This document shows positions 34,993 to 43,249 of a stretch of 64,000 nt of DNA, one piece after another; positions within the stretch are counted from its first letter, which is position 1; the number at the start of each line of letters is the position of its first letter. Under the pieces are notes generated by a model. That model made no database searches. It had not been told where the DNA came from and saw nothing but the letters and a program-made list of their open reading frames with translations. A program made the position numbers and the translations under genes. The stretch covers positions 310,001-374,000 of the forward strand of contig NZ_FNFO01000002.1 in the NCBI RefSeq assembly GCF_900100765.1. The letters are read 5' to 3'. The DNA comes from Catalinimonas alkaloidigena (GTDB taxonomy: Bacteria > Bacteroidota > Bacteroidia > Cytophagales > Flexibacteraceae).

Positions 34993-35033
34993 AAAAACGA
35001 GCGCTACGCCAGACTTTCGCCCGGCGTAGCGCT
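34993..35033 (-). terminator. Terminator between convergent OmpA-like and S74 genes
   Basis: AGCGCTACGCC (35000-35010) pairs perfectly with GGCGTAGCGCT (35023-35033). On the minus strand a T-run follows, so it mainly ends the surface-protein gene. Confidence 0.75.
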
Positions 35034-35060
35034 TCGCATAGAACCCACTGTTTGTGCGTA

Positions 35061-36542
35061 TTATCGGACCAGCACCAGCTTTTTGGTGTCGATGGTTTCG
35101 CCGTCGATCACGAGTTGATAGACGTACGTGCCGGCCGGAAACTGCCCCGTCCGAAACGTAACGGCACCTTCGCCCCGGTGCGGAATCTTCAGGTTTTGTA
35201 CTTCCTGTCCGGTGATGGAAATGAGCCGCAGGTTCGCCTGGTGGGCTTCGTTCGGAATCAGGTAGCGGATCACCGTACTTCCATCTGCCGGATTGGGGTA
35301 ATTCTGCCACAGCCGCGCCTTGGTTTGCGTCGCCGTTTCGGTCGAAAGCCCCAGCTCACTCCGGAGCGATTCTACTTCGGCTTTCAGTTCCTTCACGGCA
35401 TTGATCAGCAGGTACACCATCGCCCCGCCGTCGAAATCGAGGTACGTTTCCGGCGTGCCGCTACTGTCCTGATGCGTAAATGCTCCCACCATGTAGGGCG
35501 CAATTTCCTGCACCTCCTGGGCAATAATGCCGATGTATTCTTCTTCGGTCGAAAGCCCGGCTTTGCCGTTGTAGCGGTAACGGACGGGGTGAATTTGTTG
35601 GATGATGCGCAGCCCGTCTTCAAACGGCCGAATGTCCTCTTTCAGGCGACGATCCGACGCAACGGTCCAGACGTTCGAACCGGGCTTGGCCGCCGAATTG
35701 CTGCCCAGTTGCAACCGGTAGGCAGGAGCCGTAAGGCCGATCCCCACGTTGGTGTTGGCCGTGGCCCCGTTGACGCCGTTGATGGAACCCAGCACCAGGC
35801 AGTTGCTGGCCGTGACCCGCGCCCGGTAGCCGATGGCCGCGCTGTTGGCAAGGCTCGTGCTACTGCCGGTCAGTACGCCCAGAAAGGTGTTGCCCGAGCC
35901 GGTTTGGTTCGCGCCGCCCGCCCCTGAGCCGAGATACGCGTTGTTGGCACCGGTGGTGTTGTTGAAGCCCGCCAAATTCCCTACGAACGCATTGGCGTTG
36001 GCGGTGGTGGTATTGCCACCGGCCGAGTAGCCCACAAACGTGTTGCTCAGGCCGGTTGTGGTGTTCGCGCCTGCTCCGGTACCCACCAGTGTATTGTAGG
36101 CGCCGGTCGTGTTGTCTTCGCCCGCCCAGGTGCCCAGAAACGTGTTGTAAAAACCTTCGGTGTTGTACTGCCCGGCATAACTGCCCACAAATGTGTTGTG
36201 GCTCAAGCCAATGCTGGTCCCTACCGAGCGGAAGCCCGCAAAGTATCCTACGAAGGTATTGTCCGAGCCGGTAGTATTGAGGTAACCCGCAAACGTGCCC
36301 GTCGCGACGTTCCGCGGGCCGGTGGTGTTCAGATAGCCTGCAAACGCGCCGGTAAAGGTATTTGAGTAGCCGGTCGTATTTCGGTTGCCGGCATAGCCCC
36401 CCACAAACGTGTTGGAGTAACCGGATGTGTTGGAGGCGCCTGCCCCCGTACCCAAAAAAAGGTTTTGCGCTCTGGCCAGCGTGCAACTCAGCATCAGTGT
36501 ACCGTACAAGCCGATGCGTGCCAAAAGGATCGAGGTTTTCAT
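35061..36542 (-). CDS. Repeat-rich surface protein with S74 chaperone and T9SS sorting domain
   Basis: A signal peptide (to A-R-A-Q, about 26) is followed by about ten 17-residue repeats with consensus N-T-T-G-x-x-N-T-F-V-G-x-x-A-G. They resemble the beta-roll repeats of trimeric adhesins. Then comes an S74 intramolecular chaperone segment (S-D-R-R-L-K-E-D-I, later G-I-I-A-Q-E-V-Q). A C-terminal type A sorting domain starts L-W-Q-N-Y-P-N-P and ends K-K-L-V-L-V-R. The S74 domain normally assists trimer folding and is cut off autocatalytically. The sorting domain directs export by type IX secretion. The start at 36542 begins the signal peptide. Confidence 0.85.
   Translation of the reverse strand: MKTSILLARIGLYGTLMLSCTLARAQNLFLGTGAGASNTSGYSNTFVGGYAGNRNTTGYSNTFTGAFAGYLNTTGPRNVATGTFAGYLNTTGSDNTFVGYFAGFRSVGTSIGLSHNTFVGSYAGQYNTEGFYNTFLGTWAGEDNTTGAYNTLVGTGAGANTTTGLSNTFVGYSAGGNTTTANANAFVGNLAGFNNTTGANNAYLGSGAGGANQTGSGNTFLGVLTGSSTSLANSAAIGYRARVTASNCLVLGSINGVNGATANTNVGIGLTAPAYRLQLGSNSAAKPGSNVWTVASDRRLKEDIRPFEDGLRIIQQIHPVRYRYNGKAGLSTEEEYIGIIAQEVQEIAPYMVGAFTHQDSSGTPETYLDFDGGAMVYLLINAVKELKAEVESLRSELGLSTETATQTKARLWQNYPNPADGSTVIRYLIPNEAHQANLRLISITGQEVQNLKIPHRGEGAVTFRTGQFPAGTYVYQLVIDGETIDTKKLVLVR
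35870..36460. repeat. Tandem 51-bp coding repeats of the surface protein
   Basis: About ten degenerate copies encode the 17-residue N-T-T-G unit. One copy is interrupted by an insert (S-V-G-T-S-I-G-L-S). DNA-level similarity is moderate, so copy number may vary between strains. Confidence 0.7.
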
Positions 36543-36701
36543 AGTGGTGAGGGAAGGGAACATGAGGGACCAGGGGGTCGGAACGAAGGGTGGGAAGGGG
36601 TGCGGAGCAGCACCGTTCGCGAAACGGAAAATCTGTGCGTACAATCGGCTGCGTGGGGCGTAGCTGAAGAAAGATCAGGCAGCGACGAGGCGATTACAAA
36701 A

Positions 36702-36709
36702 CAAAGGTA
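36702..36709 (-). promoter_or_regulatory. Candidate -7 box for the surface-protein gene
   Basis: On the minus strand TACCTTTG matches TAnnTTTG, about 160 bp before the start. No good -33 TTTG is present. The 335-bp gap 36543-36878 otherwise holds only the tRNA-Cys terminator. Confidence 0.3.
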
Positions 36710-36834
36710 ATGCGGCAGGAGAGGGAGGGAAAGCGTATTTCTACGCGTTCTGAGGCCGTAGCATTACGGAATTTTGACCGCAGCTGCCAGCGCCTGTGCA
36801 GGAAGGGTTGTAAGCAGTACCCAGAGAAGACCAT

Positions 36835-36875
36835 AAAAAAAGAAAACCCCCCATACGAAGCGTACAAGGGGTTTT
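36835..36875 (-). terminator. Terminator of tRNA-Cys
   Basis: On the minus strand AAAACCCC pairs with GGGGTTTT (36843-36850 with 36868-36875), followed by a T-run (36835-36841). It starts four bases past the tRNA. Confidence 0.75.
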
Positions 36876-36878
36876 CGG

Positions 36879-36949
36879 AGGTCTCGAGCGGATTCGAACC
36901 GCTGTACGAGCTTTTGCAGAGCTCTGCCTAGCCACTCGGCCACGAGACC
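36879..36949 (-). tRNA. tRNA-Cys (GCA)
   Basis: The acceptor GGTCTCG/CGAGACC, D-arm, anticodon stem GAGCT/AGCTC with loop CTGCAAA (anticodon GCA) and T-arm GCGG-TTCGAAT-CCGC all fold. The CCA end is not encoded (TCC follows). Discriminator is U, as in other tRNA-Cys. Confidence 0.95.
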
Positions 36950-37047
36950 AGTTTGATGAGCCGCTCTGGCTCAGAAGGGCGACAAAGTTACACATTCACG
37001 TCAAACCGCCAAATTTCCTGATTCCAATAAAACATCTTCTAAAGCGT

Positions 37048-37055
37048 TATCTTTG
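37048..37055 (+). promoter_or_regulatory. Bacteroidota -7 box before the amidase leader
   Basis: TATCTTTG matches TAnnTTTG. A short frame starts 11 bp downstream at 37067. The -33 region is only TTCC at about 22 bp. Confidence 0.4.
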
Positions 37056-37066
37056 CAATAGGTGGT

Positions 37067-37162
37067 ATGGACTTTGTTCTCTGGCCGCGTAAGGCATGGT
37101 GGAAGACGCTTCCGGCCATGACCGCTCGTTTGTTCACGCAATCAGGTAACAGTTCCCAATGA
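37067..37162 (+). CDS. Possible 31-codon leader ORF coupled to the amidase
   Basis: An ATG 11 bp after the -7 box opens a frame beginning M-D-F-V-L-W-P-R-K-A-W-W. Its TGA overlaps the amidase ATG (ATGA). Trp-rich and basic, it has no known homologue to me. It could be a real small protein or a coupling leader, or chance. Confidence 0.3.
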   Translation: MDFVLWPRKAWWKTLPAMTARLFTQSGNSSQ

Positions 37163-37950
37163 AGCAACTCTTTGCTGTAACGATGGCGATAGCCCTGGTG
37201 ATCGGCACCGGCGCGTTCTCCTCGCTCAATTCCAAGCGATTCAAAGTAAAAACGGTGGTGATCGACGCCGGCCACGGCGGGCACGATCCCGGTAACCTGG
37301 GGACCGGTCGCTACAAAACCCGCGAAAAAGACATTGCGCTGAAAATCGCCCTGGAACTGGGGCGGATCATTCAGGAAAATATGCCGGACGTAAAGGTGAT
37401 CTACACCCGAAAAGACGACCGGTTTATCGAACTGAGCGACCGGCCCGCCATCGCCAATAAAAACGATGCCGATCTGTTTATCTCCGTCCACTGCAATTCA
37501 GGCCCCAAGGCGGCCTACGGTACCGAAAGCTTCGTGATGGGGAACAGCAACGTGCCGGGCAACCTCGAAGTGGCGAAGCGCGAGAACTCGGTCATTTTGC
37601 AGGAGAGCGACTACCTGGAAAAGTACGATGGTTTCGACCCGAACTCGCCACTGGCGCATATTTTCTTTGCCAACATGCAGTCGGCCTACCTGGAAAATTC
37701 GTTGCTGTTTGCCGACCACGTCGAGACGCAGTTCAAAGACCGGGTCGGGCGCCACAGCCGGGGGGTGAAACAGGCTTCGCTGTGGGTCCTCTGGAAATCG
37801 GCCATGCCGGCCGTGTTGGTCGAAGTGGGCTTTCTGACCAATCCGACCGAAGAGAAGTACCTCAACGATAATCTCGGCCAAGTTTACATTGCCTCCGGCA
37901 TTTACCGGGCGTTCCGCGATTACAAGAAAGACATCGAGTCGATCGAGTAA
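37159..37950 (+). CDS. N-acetylmuramoyl-L-alanine amidase (Amidase_3)
   Basis: An N-terminal signal or anchor (about 3-20) precedes the zinc amidase domain: V-V-I-D-A-G-H-G-G-H-D-P-G, E-K-D-I-A-L-K-I-A, I-S-V-H-C-N-S and V-L-V-E-V-G-F-L-T-N-P. These contain the His/Glu zinc ligands. The enzyme cleaves the bond between muramic acid and the stem peptide in the periplasm. No SPOR, LysM or AMIN domain is present. It is followed after 125 bp by mlaD, a common Bacteroidota order. Confidence 0.93.
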   Translation: MKQLFAVTMAIALVIGTGAFSSLNSKRFKVKTVVIDAGHGGHDPGNLGTGRYKTREKDIALKIALELGRIIQENMPDVKVIYTRKDDRFIELSDRPAIANKNDADLFISVHCNSGPKAAYGTESFVMGNSNVPGNLEVAKRENSVILQESDYLEKYDGFDPNSPLAHIFFANMQSAYLENSLLFADHVETQFKDRVGRHSRGVKQASLWVLWKSAMPAVLVEVGFLTNPTEEKYLNDNLGQVYIASGIYRAFRDYKKDIESIE

Positions 37951-38075
37951 CGCGTCGCTGCAGCTTTTCCGGCACAATCTCCACCAATAAATTACGTTTG
38001 CGCGCGTTCCTGTAAAGGAATTGAAACTTTCGTACCCAAATCCGGTATAATTGATATCGACTAAATCTCTGTTGT

Positions 38076-39077
38076 GTGAAGGTATCTAAAGAATTTAAGG
38101 TGGGGCTCCTGACCTTGGTGTCAGGGACCATCCTCTATCTGGGGTTCAACTTCCTGAAGGGAGCGGACCTCTTCTCCTCCAGCCGAACGTATTACACCTT
38201 TTACGAGAACGTAGACGGCCTGACGGTGTCTAACGCCGTGATGCTGAACGGGTTGGCCGTAGGACGTGTGGAAGAAATCAAGCGCTTGCCCGAGCGGAAC
38301 AACATGCTGCAGGTGGCGATCGACATCGACGATGACATTGTGCTGGGACGCGAGTCGCGGGCCGTGCTGACCGACGGCGATCTGCTGGGCGGGAAGATGA
38401 TCCGCCTCGAACTCGGCGACGTAAAAGTGGCGCTCAATGCGGAAGATACGTTGACAGGCACGGTCGACGAGAGCATCGTCGACCTGTTGCAGGAGAAAAC
38501 CCTGCCGGTGATGGACAACCTTAACCAGATGTCTAACACGCTGAACGGCATCATCAGTGGCTTTTCCGGCACTGCCGATTCGGTGAACATGATGCTACGG
38601 GAAGCGCGTTTGTCGACCAACCAGCTGCGGTTGACCCTCTCCGAGAACCGGGAAAATATTCTGGGCATTACGCGTGATCTGAGCCAGTTTACCGGCTCGC
38701 TGACGGAATACGATGCGCAGATCGGTCCGATGCTGACCAAACTGAATGCCGTAGCCGACACGTTGCAACAGATGGAACTGGCCGCTGCCGTGCAGAACGT
38801 CAACCAATCGGTCGCGAACCTGAACGCCACGTTGGCCAAGGTGAACAAAGGCGAAGGTACGCTGGGCAAACTGGCCAACGACGCAGCGATGTACAACAAC
38901 CTCAATGCTTCGCTGTCGAGCCTCGACGAGTTGCTGGTCGACTTGCGCGAACACCCGAAGCGGTACGTGCATTTCTCGATTTTCGGGCGGAAAGACAAGA
39001 GCGACAAAGACGACGATCAGGAAGAAGAAACGACCCCTGAGTCGGAAGTGACCACCTACGAAGGCACGCTTCCCTAA
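38076..39077 (+). CDS. mlaD: MlaD/MCE-domain lipid transport protein
   Basis: It probably uses a GTG start (M-K-V-S-K-E-F-K-V-G). One TM helix (about 8-25) is followed by an MCE domain (Y-E-N-V-D-G-L-T-V-S, L-N-G-L-A-V-G-R-V). A long helical tail (about 150-300) ends in an acidic Asp/Glu-rich stretch. MCE proteins carry phospholipid across the periplasm with an ABC transporter. No mlaE or mlaF gene is in this window. A perfect terminator follows. Confidence 0.88.
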   Translation: MKVSKEFKVGLLTLVSGTILYLGFNFLKGADLFSSSRTYYTFYENVDGLTVSNAVMLNGLAVGRVEEIKRLPERNNMLQVAIDIDDDIVLGRESRAVLTDGDLLGGKMIRLELGDVKVALNAEDTLTGTVDESIVDLLQEKTLPVMDNLNQMSNTLNGIISGFSGTADSVNMMLREARLSTNQLRLTLSENRENILGITRDLSQFTGSLTEYDAQIGPMLTKLNAVADTLQQMELAAAVQNVNQSVANLNATLAKVNKGEGTLGKLANDAAMYNNLNASLSSLDELLVDLREHPKRYVHFSIFGRKDKSDKDDDQEEETTPESEVTTYEGTLP

Positions 39078-39101
39078 GCAAGATTTTAAGATTGTTGGAC
39101 A

Positions 39102-39136
39102 ACGGGCGGAGGCAAACTTCCGCCCGTTCTTTTTTA
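39102..39136 (+). terminator. Terminator after mlaD
   Basis: AACGGGCGGA (39102-39111) pairs with TCCGCCCGTT (39120-39129), then CTTTTTT. Confidence 0.9.
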
Positions 39137-39187
39137 GGAGGAACGGCTATCTTCGCAGTAGCCAAACACCGAACGAAACCCCACCTC

Positions 39188-40816
39188 ATGGACCTGGAAT
39201 TCAACCGTAACGAAGACGTTTACAAGCAGCTGTTGTTCCGCCTCCGCAACCACGAAAAACGCGTGTGGAAAGGCGGCGGCACCAAAAAGATTGAGGCGCA
39301 TCACGCCAAAGGAAAACTGACGGCCCGGGAGCGGATCGAGTATCTGCTCGACGAAGGAGCCGATTTTCTGGAAATCGGGGCGTTTGCGGGCGAAGGCATG
39401 TACGAAGAATTTGGGGGGTGTCCATCGGGCGGGGTGGTGACCGGTGTCGGTTACGTGCAGGGGCGTCTTTGCATGGTGGTGGCCAACGACGCCACCGTGA
39501 AGGCCGGAGCGTGGTTCCCCATCACGGCTAAGAAAAACCTGCGTGCCCAGGAAATTGCGATGGAAAATCGCCTGCCGATCATTTACCTGGTCGACAGCGC
39601 AGGCGTGTTCCTGCCTTTGCAGGAGGACGTGTTTCCCGACAAAGAACATTTCGGGCGCATCTTCCGCAACAACGCGCGTCTTTCGTCAATGGGCATCATT
39701 CAGATTGCCGCCATTATGGGCTCGTGTGTGGCCGGAGGGGCGTACCTGCCGATCATGTCCGACGAAGCCATGATCGTCGACAAGACAGGTTCCATCTTCC
39801 TGGCCGGATCGTACCTGGTGAAGGCAGCCATTGGCGAGGACGTGGACAACGAGACGCTCGGCGGGGCCACCACGCACTGCGAAATTTCGGGTGTGACGGA
39901 CTACAAGTTCGAGAACGATCAGTCGTGTCTGGACTACATCCGCAGCCTGATGGGCAAAGTCGGTGAACCCGATCGTGCCGGGTTTAACCGGACCGCGCCT
40001 GCCCTGCCTAAAAAAGATCCACAGGAAATTTATGGGCTGTTGCCCGCCGATCCACTGAAGCCCTACGACATGCGCGAAATCATCGAACGGCTGGTCGACG
40101 ACTCGCTGTTCGAAGAATATAAGCAGGAATACGGCAAAACGCTGCTGTGCGGAACGGCCCGCATCGACGGCTGGGCCATCGGCATTGTGGCCAACCAACG
40201 CAAGGTGGTCAAGACCCGCAAGGGCGAAGTGCAGATGGGCGGCGTCATCTATTCCGACTCGGCCGACAAGGCGGCGCGCTTCATTATGAACTGCAACCAA
40301 AAAAAGATACCGCTCTTGTTTTTACAGGACGTCACCGGCTTTATGGTCGGGAGCCGCGCCGAACAGGGCGGTATTATCAAAGACGGGGCGAAAATGGTGA
40401 ACGCCGTGGCCAACTCGGTCGTCCCGAAATTCACGGTCATCGTGGGCAATTCGTACGGTGCGGGCAACTACGCCATGTGCGGAAAAGCGTACGATCCACG
40501 CTTGATTTACGCCTGGCCTTCGGCACAAATGGCGGTGATGAGTGGGGCCTCGGCGGCCAAAACGCTCCTGCAGATCAAAGTCGCCGGACTTAAAGCCAAA
40601 GGGGAGGAGATCAAGCCCGAGGTAGAGAAGCAACTGCTGGAAGAAATCACCAACCGGTATCAGGAACAGCTTTCGCCCTATTTTGCCGCCGCCCGGCTGT
40701 GGGTGGATGGCATCATCGACCCGCTGCAAACCCGCCGCATGGTTTCGATGGGCATCGAAGCCGCGAATCAGGCACCGCTTACGTCGCAATTTAATGTAGG
40801 CGTGATACAGACCTGA
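39188..40816 (+). CDS. Acyl-CoA carboxylase beta (carboxyltransferase) subunit
   Basis: The Met at 39188 starts M-D-L-E-F-N-R-N. The two crotonase-like carboxyltransferase halves are complete: G-K-L-T-A-R-E-R-I, A-N-D-A-T-V-K-A-G, V-D-S-A-G-V-F-L-P, then F-L-Q-D-V-T-G-F-M-V-G and N-S-Y-G-A-G-N-Y-A-M. The F-L-P-L-Q-E-D-V-F-P segment resembles methylcrotonyl-CoA carboxylase beta chains (leucine breakdown) more than propionyl-CoA ones. The biotin carrier/carboxylase subunit is not in the window. Confidence 0.9.
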   Translation: MDLEFNRNEDVYKQLLFRLRNHEKRVWKGGGTKKIEAHHAKGKLTARERIEYLLDEGADFLEIGAFAGEGMYEEFGGCPSGGVVTGVGYVQGRLCMVVANDATVKAGAWFPITAKKNLRAQEIAMENRLPIIYLVDSAGVFLPLQEDVFPDKEHFGRIFRNNARLSSMGIIQIAAIMGSCVAGGAYLPIMSDEAMIVDKTGSIFLAGSYLVKAAIGEDVDNETLGGATTHCEISGVTDYKFENDQSCLDYIRSLMGKVGEPDRAGFNRTAPALPKKDPQEIYGLLPADPLKPYDMREIIERLVDDSLFEEYKQEYGKTLLCGTARIDGWAIGIVANQRKVVKTRKGEVQMGGVIYSDSADKAARFIMNCNQKKIPLLFLQDVTGFMVGSRAEQGGIIKDGAKMVNAVANSVVPKFTVIVGNSYGAGNYAMCGKAYDPRLIYAWPSAQMAVMSGASAAKTLLQIKVAGLKAKGEEIKPEVEKQLLEEITNRYQEQLSPYFAAARLWVDGIIDPLQTRRMVSMGIEAANQAPLTSQFNVGVIQT

Positions 40817-40842
40817 ACCAGAAATTTTCGTAAATTTTTTTC

Positions 40843-41697
40843 ATGATGGAAGAAAAGGAACTCCGAGCACTGGTATCCCTGCTCAGCGATGAAGATGAGG
40901 AGGTGTTGAGCCATGTGGAACAAAAGATTATTTCGCTGGGCGATCCTGTGATCCCGTACCTGGAAAGTGAGTGGGAGAGCAATTTCAATCCGTACGTGCA
41001 AAAGCGGATCGAGGACCTGATTCACCACCTGCAGTATTCGGTGCTGGAGAAAAAGCTACGGGCCTGGAAAGAGGGCGGTGCCGAAGATCTGCTGGAAGGA
41101 CTGTGGCTGATTGCTACGTACCAGTATCCTGACCTGGAATACAGCAAGTTGCGGAAGGAGATGGAGCAGATCTATTACGAAACGTGGCTGGAGATGAAAA
41201 ACGACATCCACCCGTTCGACCAGATTCGCATCCTGAACGACGTGCTGTTCGGCAAGTTGAAGTTCAGCGCCAATACGAAGAACTTCCACGCGCCCAACAA
41301 TTCGATGCTCAACATCGTGCTCGAATCGCACAAGGGCAACCCCATTTCGTTGTGTGCGGTCTACATGCTGGTGGCGCAACGCCTCAAGCTGCCCGTCTAC
41401 GGCGTCAACTTGCCCAACCTGTTCGTACTGACGTACAAATCGCGCGAGTTGCAGTTCTACATCAACGCTTTTAACCGGGGGCTGATTTTCTACAAATCTG
41501 ACATCGACAACTACATCTCGCACCTGAACCTGGCAAAGATGGACTTGTTTTACGAGCCTTGTTCGAACCTCGACATCATCCGGCGCATGTTGCGCAATCT
41601 GATTATCTCGTTCGAAAAGCTGGGCGAGAAAGAAAAGATGGAGGAAATCAAGCGTCTGGTCGACGTGATCACCGACGAAAGCGACGTGAACTACTAG
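40843..41697 (+). CDS. SirB1/transglutaminase-like (Transglut_core2) protein
   Basis: The N-terminal half (about 1-120) is HEAT-like helical (L-G-D-P-V-I-P-Y-L). The C-terminal half contains S-H-K-G-N-P-I-S-L-C-A-V-Y and Y-G-V-N-L-P-N-L-F-V-L, the core of the SirB1/Transglut_core2 family. The usual catalytic Cys of true transglutaminases is not evident at the expected place, so a peptidase-like or scaffold role is uncertain. It is 27 bp after the carboxyltransferase gene and ends before a terminator. Confidence 0.8.
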   Translation: MMEEKELRALVSLLSDEDEEVLSHVEQKIISLGDPVIPYLESEWESNFNPYVQKRIEDLIHHLQYSVLEKKLRAWKEGGAEDLLEGLWLIATYQYPDLEYSKLRKEMEQIYYETWLEMKNDIHPFDQIRILNDVLFGKLKFSANTKNFHAPNNSMLNIVLESHKGNPISLCAVYMLVAQRLKLPVYGVNLPNLFVLTYKSRELQFYINAFNRGLIFYKSDIDNYISHLNLAKMDLFYEPCSNLDIIRRMLRNLIISFEKLGEKEKMEEIKRLVDVITDESDVNY

Positions 41698-41723
41698 AAA
41701 TCACGTTTGAAATACACCATGAT

Positions 41724-41749
41724 AAGGACTTCTGCGGAGGTCCTTTTTT
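41724..41749 (+). terminator. Terminator after the SirB1-like gene
   Basis: AAGGAC (41724-41729) pairs with GTCCTT (41740-41745), followed by TTTTG. Confidence 0.75.
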
Positions 41750-41766
41750 GTTTGACCGACGTACCG

Positions 41767-41774
41767 TAAGTTTG
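41767..41774 (+). promoter_or_regulatory. Possible -7 box for the tRNA
   Basis: TAAGTTTG matches TAnnTTTG. A TTTG lies 16 bp upstream (41747-41750), shorter than usual. The tRNA starts 70 bp downstream. Confidence 0.3.
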
Positions 41775-41843
41775 CCACATGCACGCACCGACCGCTTCTT
41801 TTTTCCGAATACGTCAGACACCACTTCTGTGTCTTGATGCATT

Positions 41844-41917
41844 CGGGGTGTAGCTCAGTCGGTTAGAGCGGCAATCTTATACGTTGATGGACGCGCGTTC
41901 GAGTCGCGCCACCCCGA
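41844..41917 (+). tRNA. tRNA with UAU anticodon (Ile-type), unusual
   Basis: The 74-nt sequence folds as a canonical cloverleaf: acceptor CGGGGTG/CACCCCG, D-stem GCTC/GAGC, T-stem GCGCG/CGCGC with loop TTCGAGT, discriminator A. The anticodon arm GCAAT-CTTATAC-GTTGA has a G-A mismatch at its base and a U-G pair next to the loop. The anticodon reads UAU, for the Ile codon AUA. Most bacteria read AUA with a lysidine-modified CAU tRNA, so this is either a rare tRNA-Ile(UAU) or a degenerate copy. Confidence 0.7.
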
Positions 41918-41978
41918 CTTTCTTCTTTTACTTTCTTTTCTACTTATCAGGTGCGGACCTGGGTGCACGCGAGGAGCC

Positions 41979-43190
41979 TTACTGTGCTACCTGAAACGCC
42001 GCCCGCCGCCGCACAAAGAACAGCGCCGGAAGCAGGCAACTGACTCCTCCGATGAGGACGGTGATCGGTGCGCCGATCTGGTCGGCAAAAAAGCCCATCA
42101 GCAGGCTGCCGACCGTGATGGCTCCCATGAAGGAAGTGATGTAGAGGCTGAGGACCCGTCCGCGCTTGTCGTCCGACGAAAGGGTTTGCAGCAAGGTGTT
42201 AGCGCAGGTGAAAATCATGACCCGCCCGACGCCCGAGATGACGAGCGCGCCCAGGGCAAACACCAGCGAACCCGATAGCGCAAAGGCCGTAACCCCTACC
42301 GCGAAAATGAGCGTAGCGGTAAACAGGATGCGCTCCAGCCCACCGGCTTCTTTGCGGTTGCCGAAATAGAGGGCACCCAGAATGGAACCGGCTCCGATGG
42401 CGCTGGTCAGGTACCCGAAGCCTGTCGCCCCGACGTGAAGCACTTCGTTGGCAAAAACGGGCAGCAGCACGTTAAAGGAAATGCCCAGCAGGCTAACGGT
42501 GGCGACCAGAATCAGGATCAGACGAATCGGGACAAAATGATAGGCGTAGCGCACGCCCTCCGTAAACTGGTGTCGGAAGCTGCCTATGGCCGGCGAAGGC
42601 GATTCGGTGACGTGGGCATTCAGCCAGAGAAAAATACCCGCAATGAGGAAACTCACCGTGGCGTAGGTAACAAAACAGAGGGCTTCGCCGATCAGCGGAA
42701 TCAACATGCCGGCGATGGCCGGGCCCACAATCCGTGACGTGTTGAACAGCGTGGAATTCAGAGCAATGGCATTGGACAGGATGGACTTGTCTTCGACAAT
42801 GTCGTTGACCAGCGCCTGCCGCGCCGGAATCTCCATGCCTTTGGCCGCACCCAGGACGATCTGTAAACCGATCATGTGCATCACCGTAATCACCTCGGTC
42901 CAGGTGAGCACCGCCAGCAGCAGCGAGGCCAAAGCCAAAACGCTGTGGTAGAGGGCCAGCATGCGTCCCTTCGGATAACGGTCGGCGGCTACACCCGCCA
43001 GCGGCCCCATGGCGAACGCGGCGCCCTGTCGCACGAACGTGACCACGCCCAGTAACCAGGCCGAATCGGTCAGGCGGTAGGCTAGCCACGCAATGGCGAC
43101 TTCCTGCATCATGTTGCCAAGGCTGGAGAGCGCCTGGCCGGTAAAATAAAAACGGAAATTACGGTAGCGTAGCGCGCTGAGAATACTCAT
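41979..43190 (-). CDS. MFS transporter (MFS_3/EntS-like exporter)
   Basis: It is a 403-aa protein with about 12 hydrophobic helices and the loop 2-3 signature G-V-A-A-D-R-Y-P-K-G-R. E-I-P-A-R-Q-A-L-V-N-D and R-I-V-G-P-A-I-A-G are hallmark segments of the MFS_3 group, which exports siderophores, drugs or metabolites. The substrate is unknown. The gene is convergent to the tRNA and 60 bp from the next minus-strand gene. Confidence 0.9.
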   Translation of the reverse strand: MSILSALRYRNFRFYFTGQALSSLGNMMQEVAIAWLAYRLTDSAWLLGVVTFVRQGAAFAMGPLAGVAADRYPKGRMLALYHSVLALASLLLAVLTWTEVITVMHMIGLQIVLGAAKGMEIPARQALVNDIVEDKSILSNAIALNSTLFNTSRIVGPAIAGMLIPLIGEALCFVTYATVSFLIAGIFLWLNAHVTESPSPAIGSFRHQFTEGVRYAYHFVPIRLILILVATVSLLGISFNVLLPVFANEVLHVGATGFGYLTSAIGAGSILGALYFGNRKEAGGLERILFTATLIFAVGVTAFALSGSLVFALGALVISGVGRVMIFTCANTLLQTLSSDDKRGRVLSLYITSFMGAITVGSLLMGFFADQIGAPITVLIGGVSCLLPALFFVRRRAAFQVAQ

Positions 43191-43249
43191 GAAAAAAGTG
43201 ACAGATTAGCGAGGTCTCCTTTTTCTCAACGTGCGAACGCCCAAGAAGT

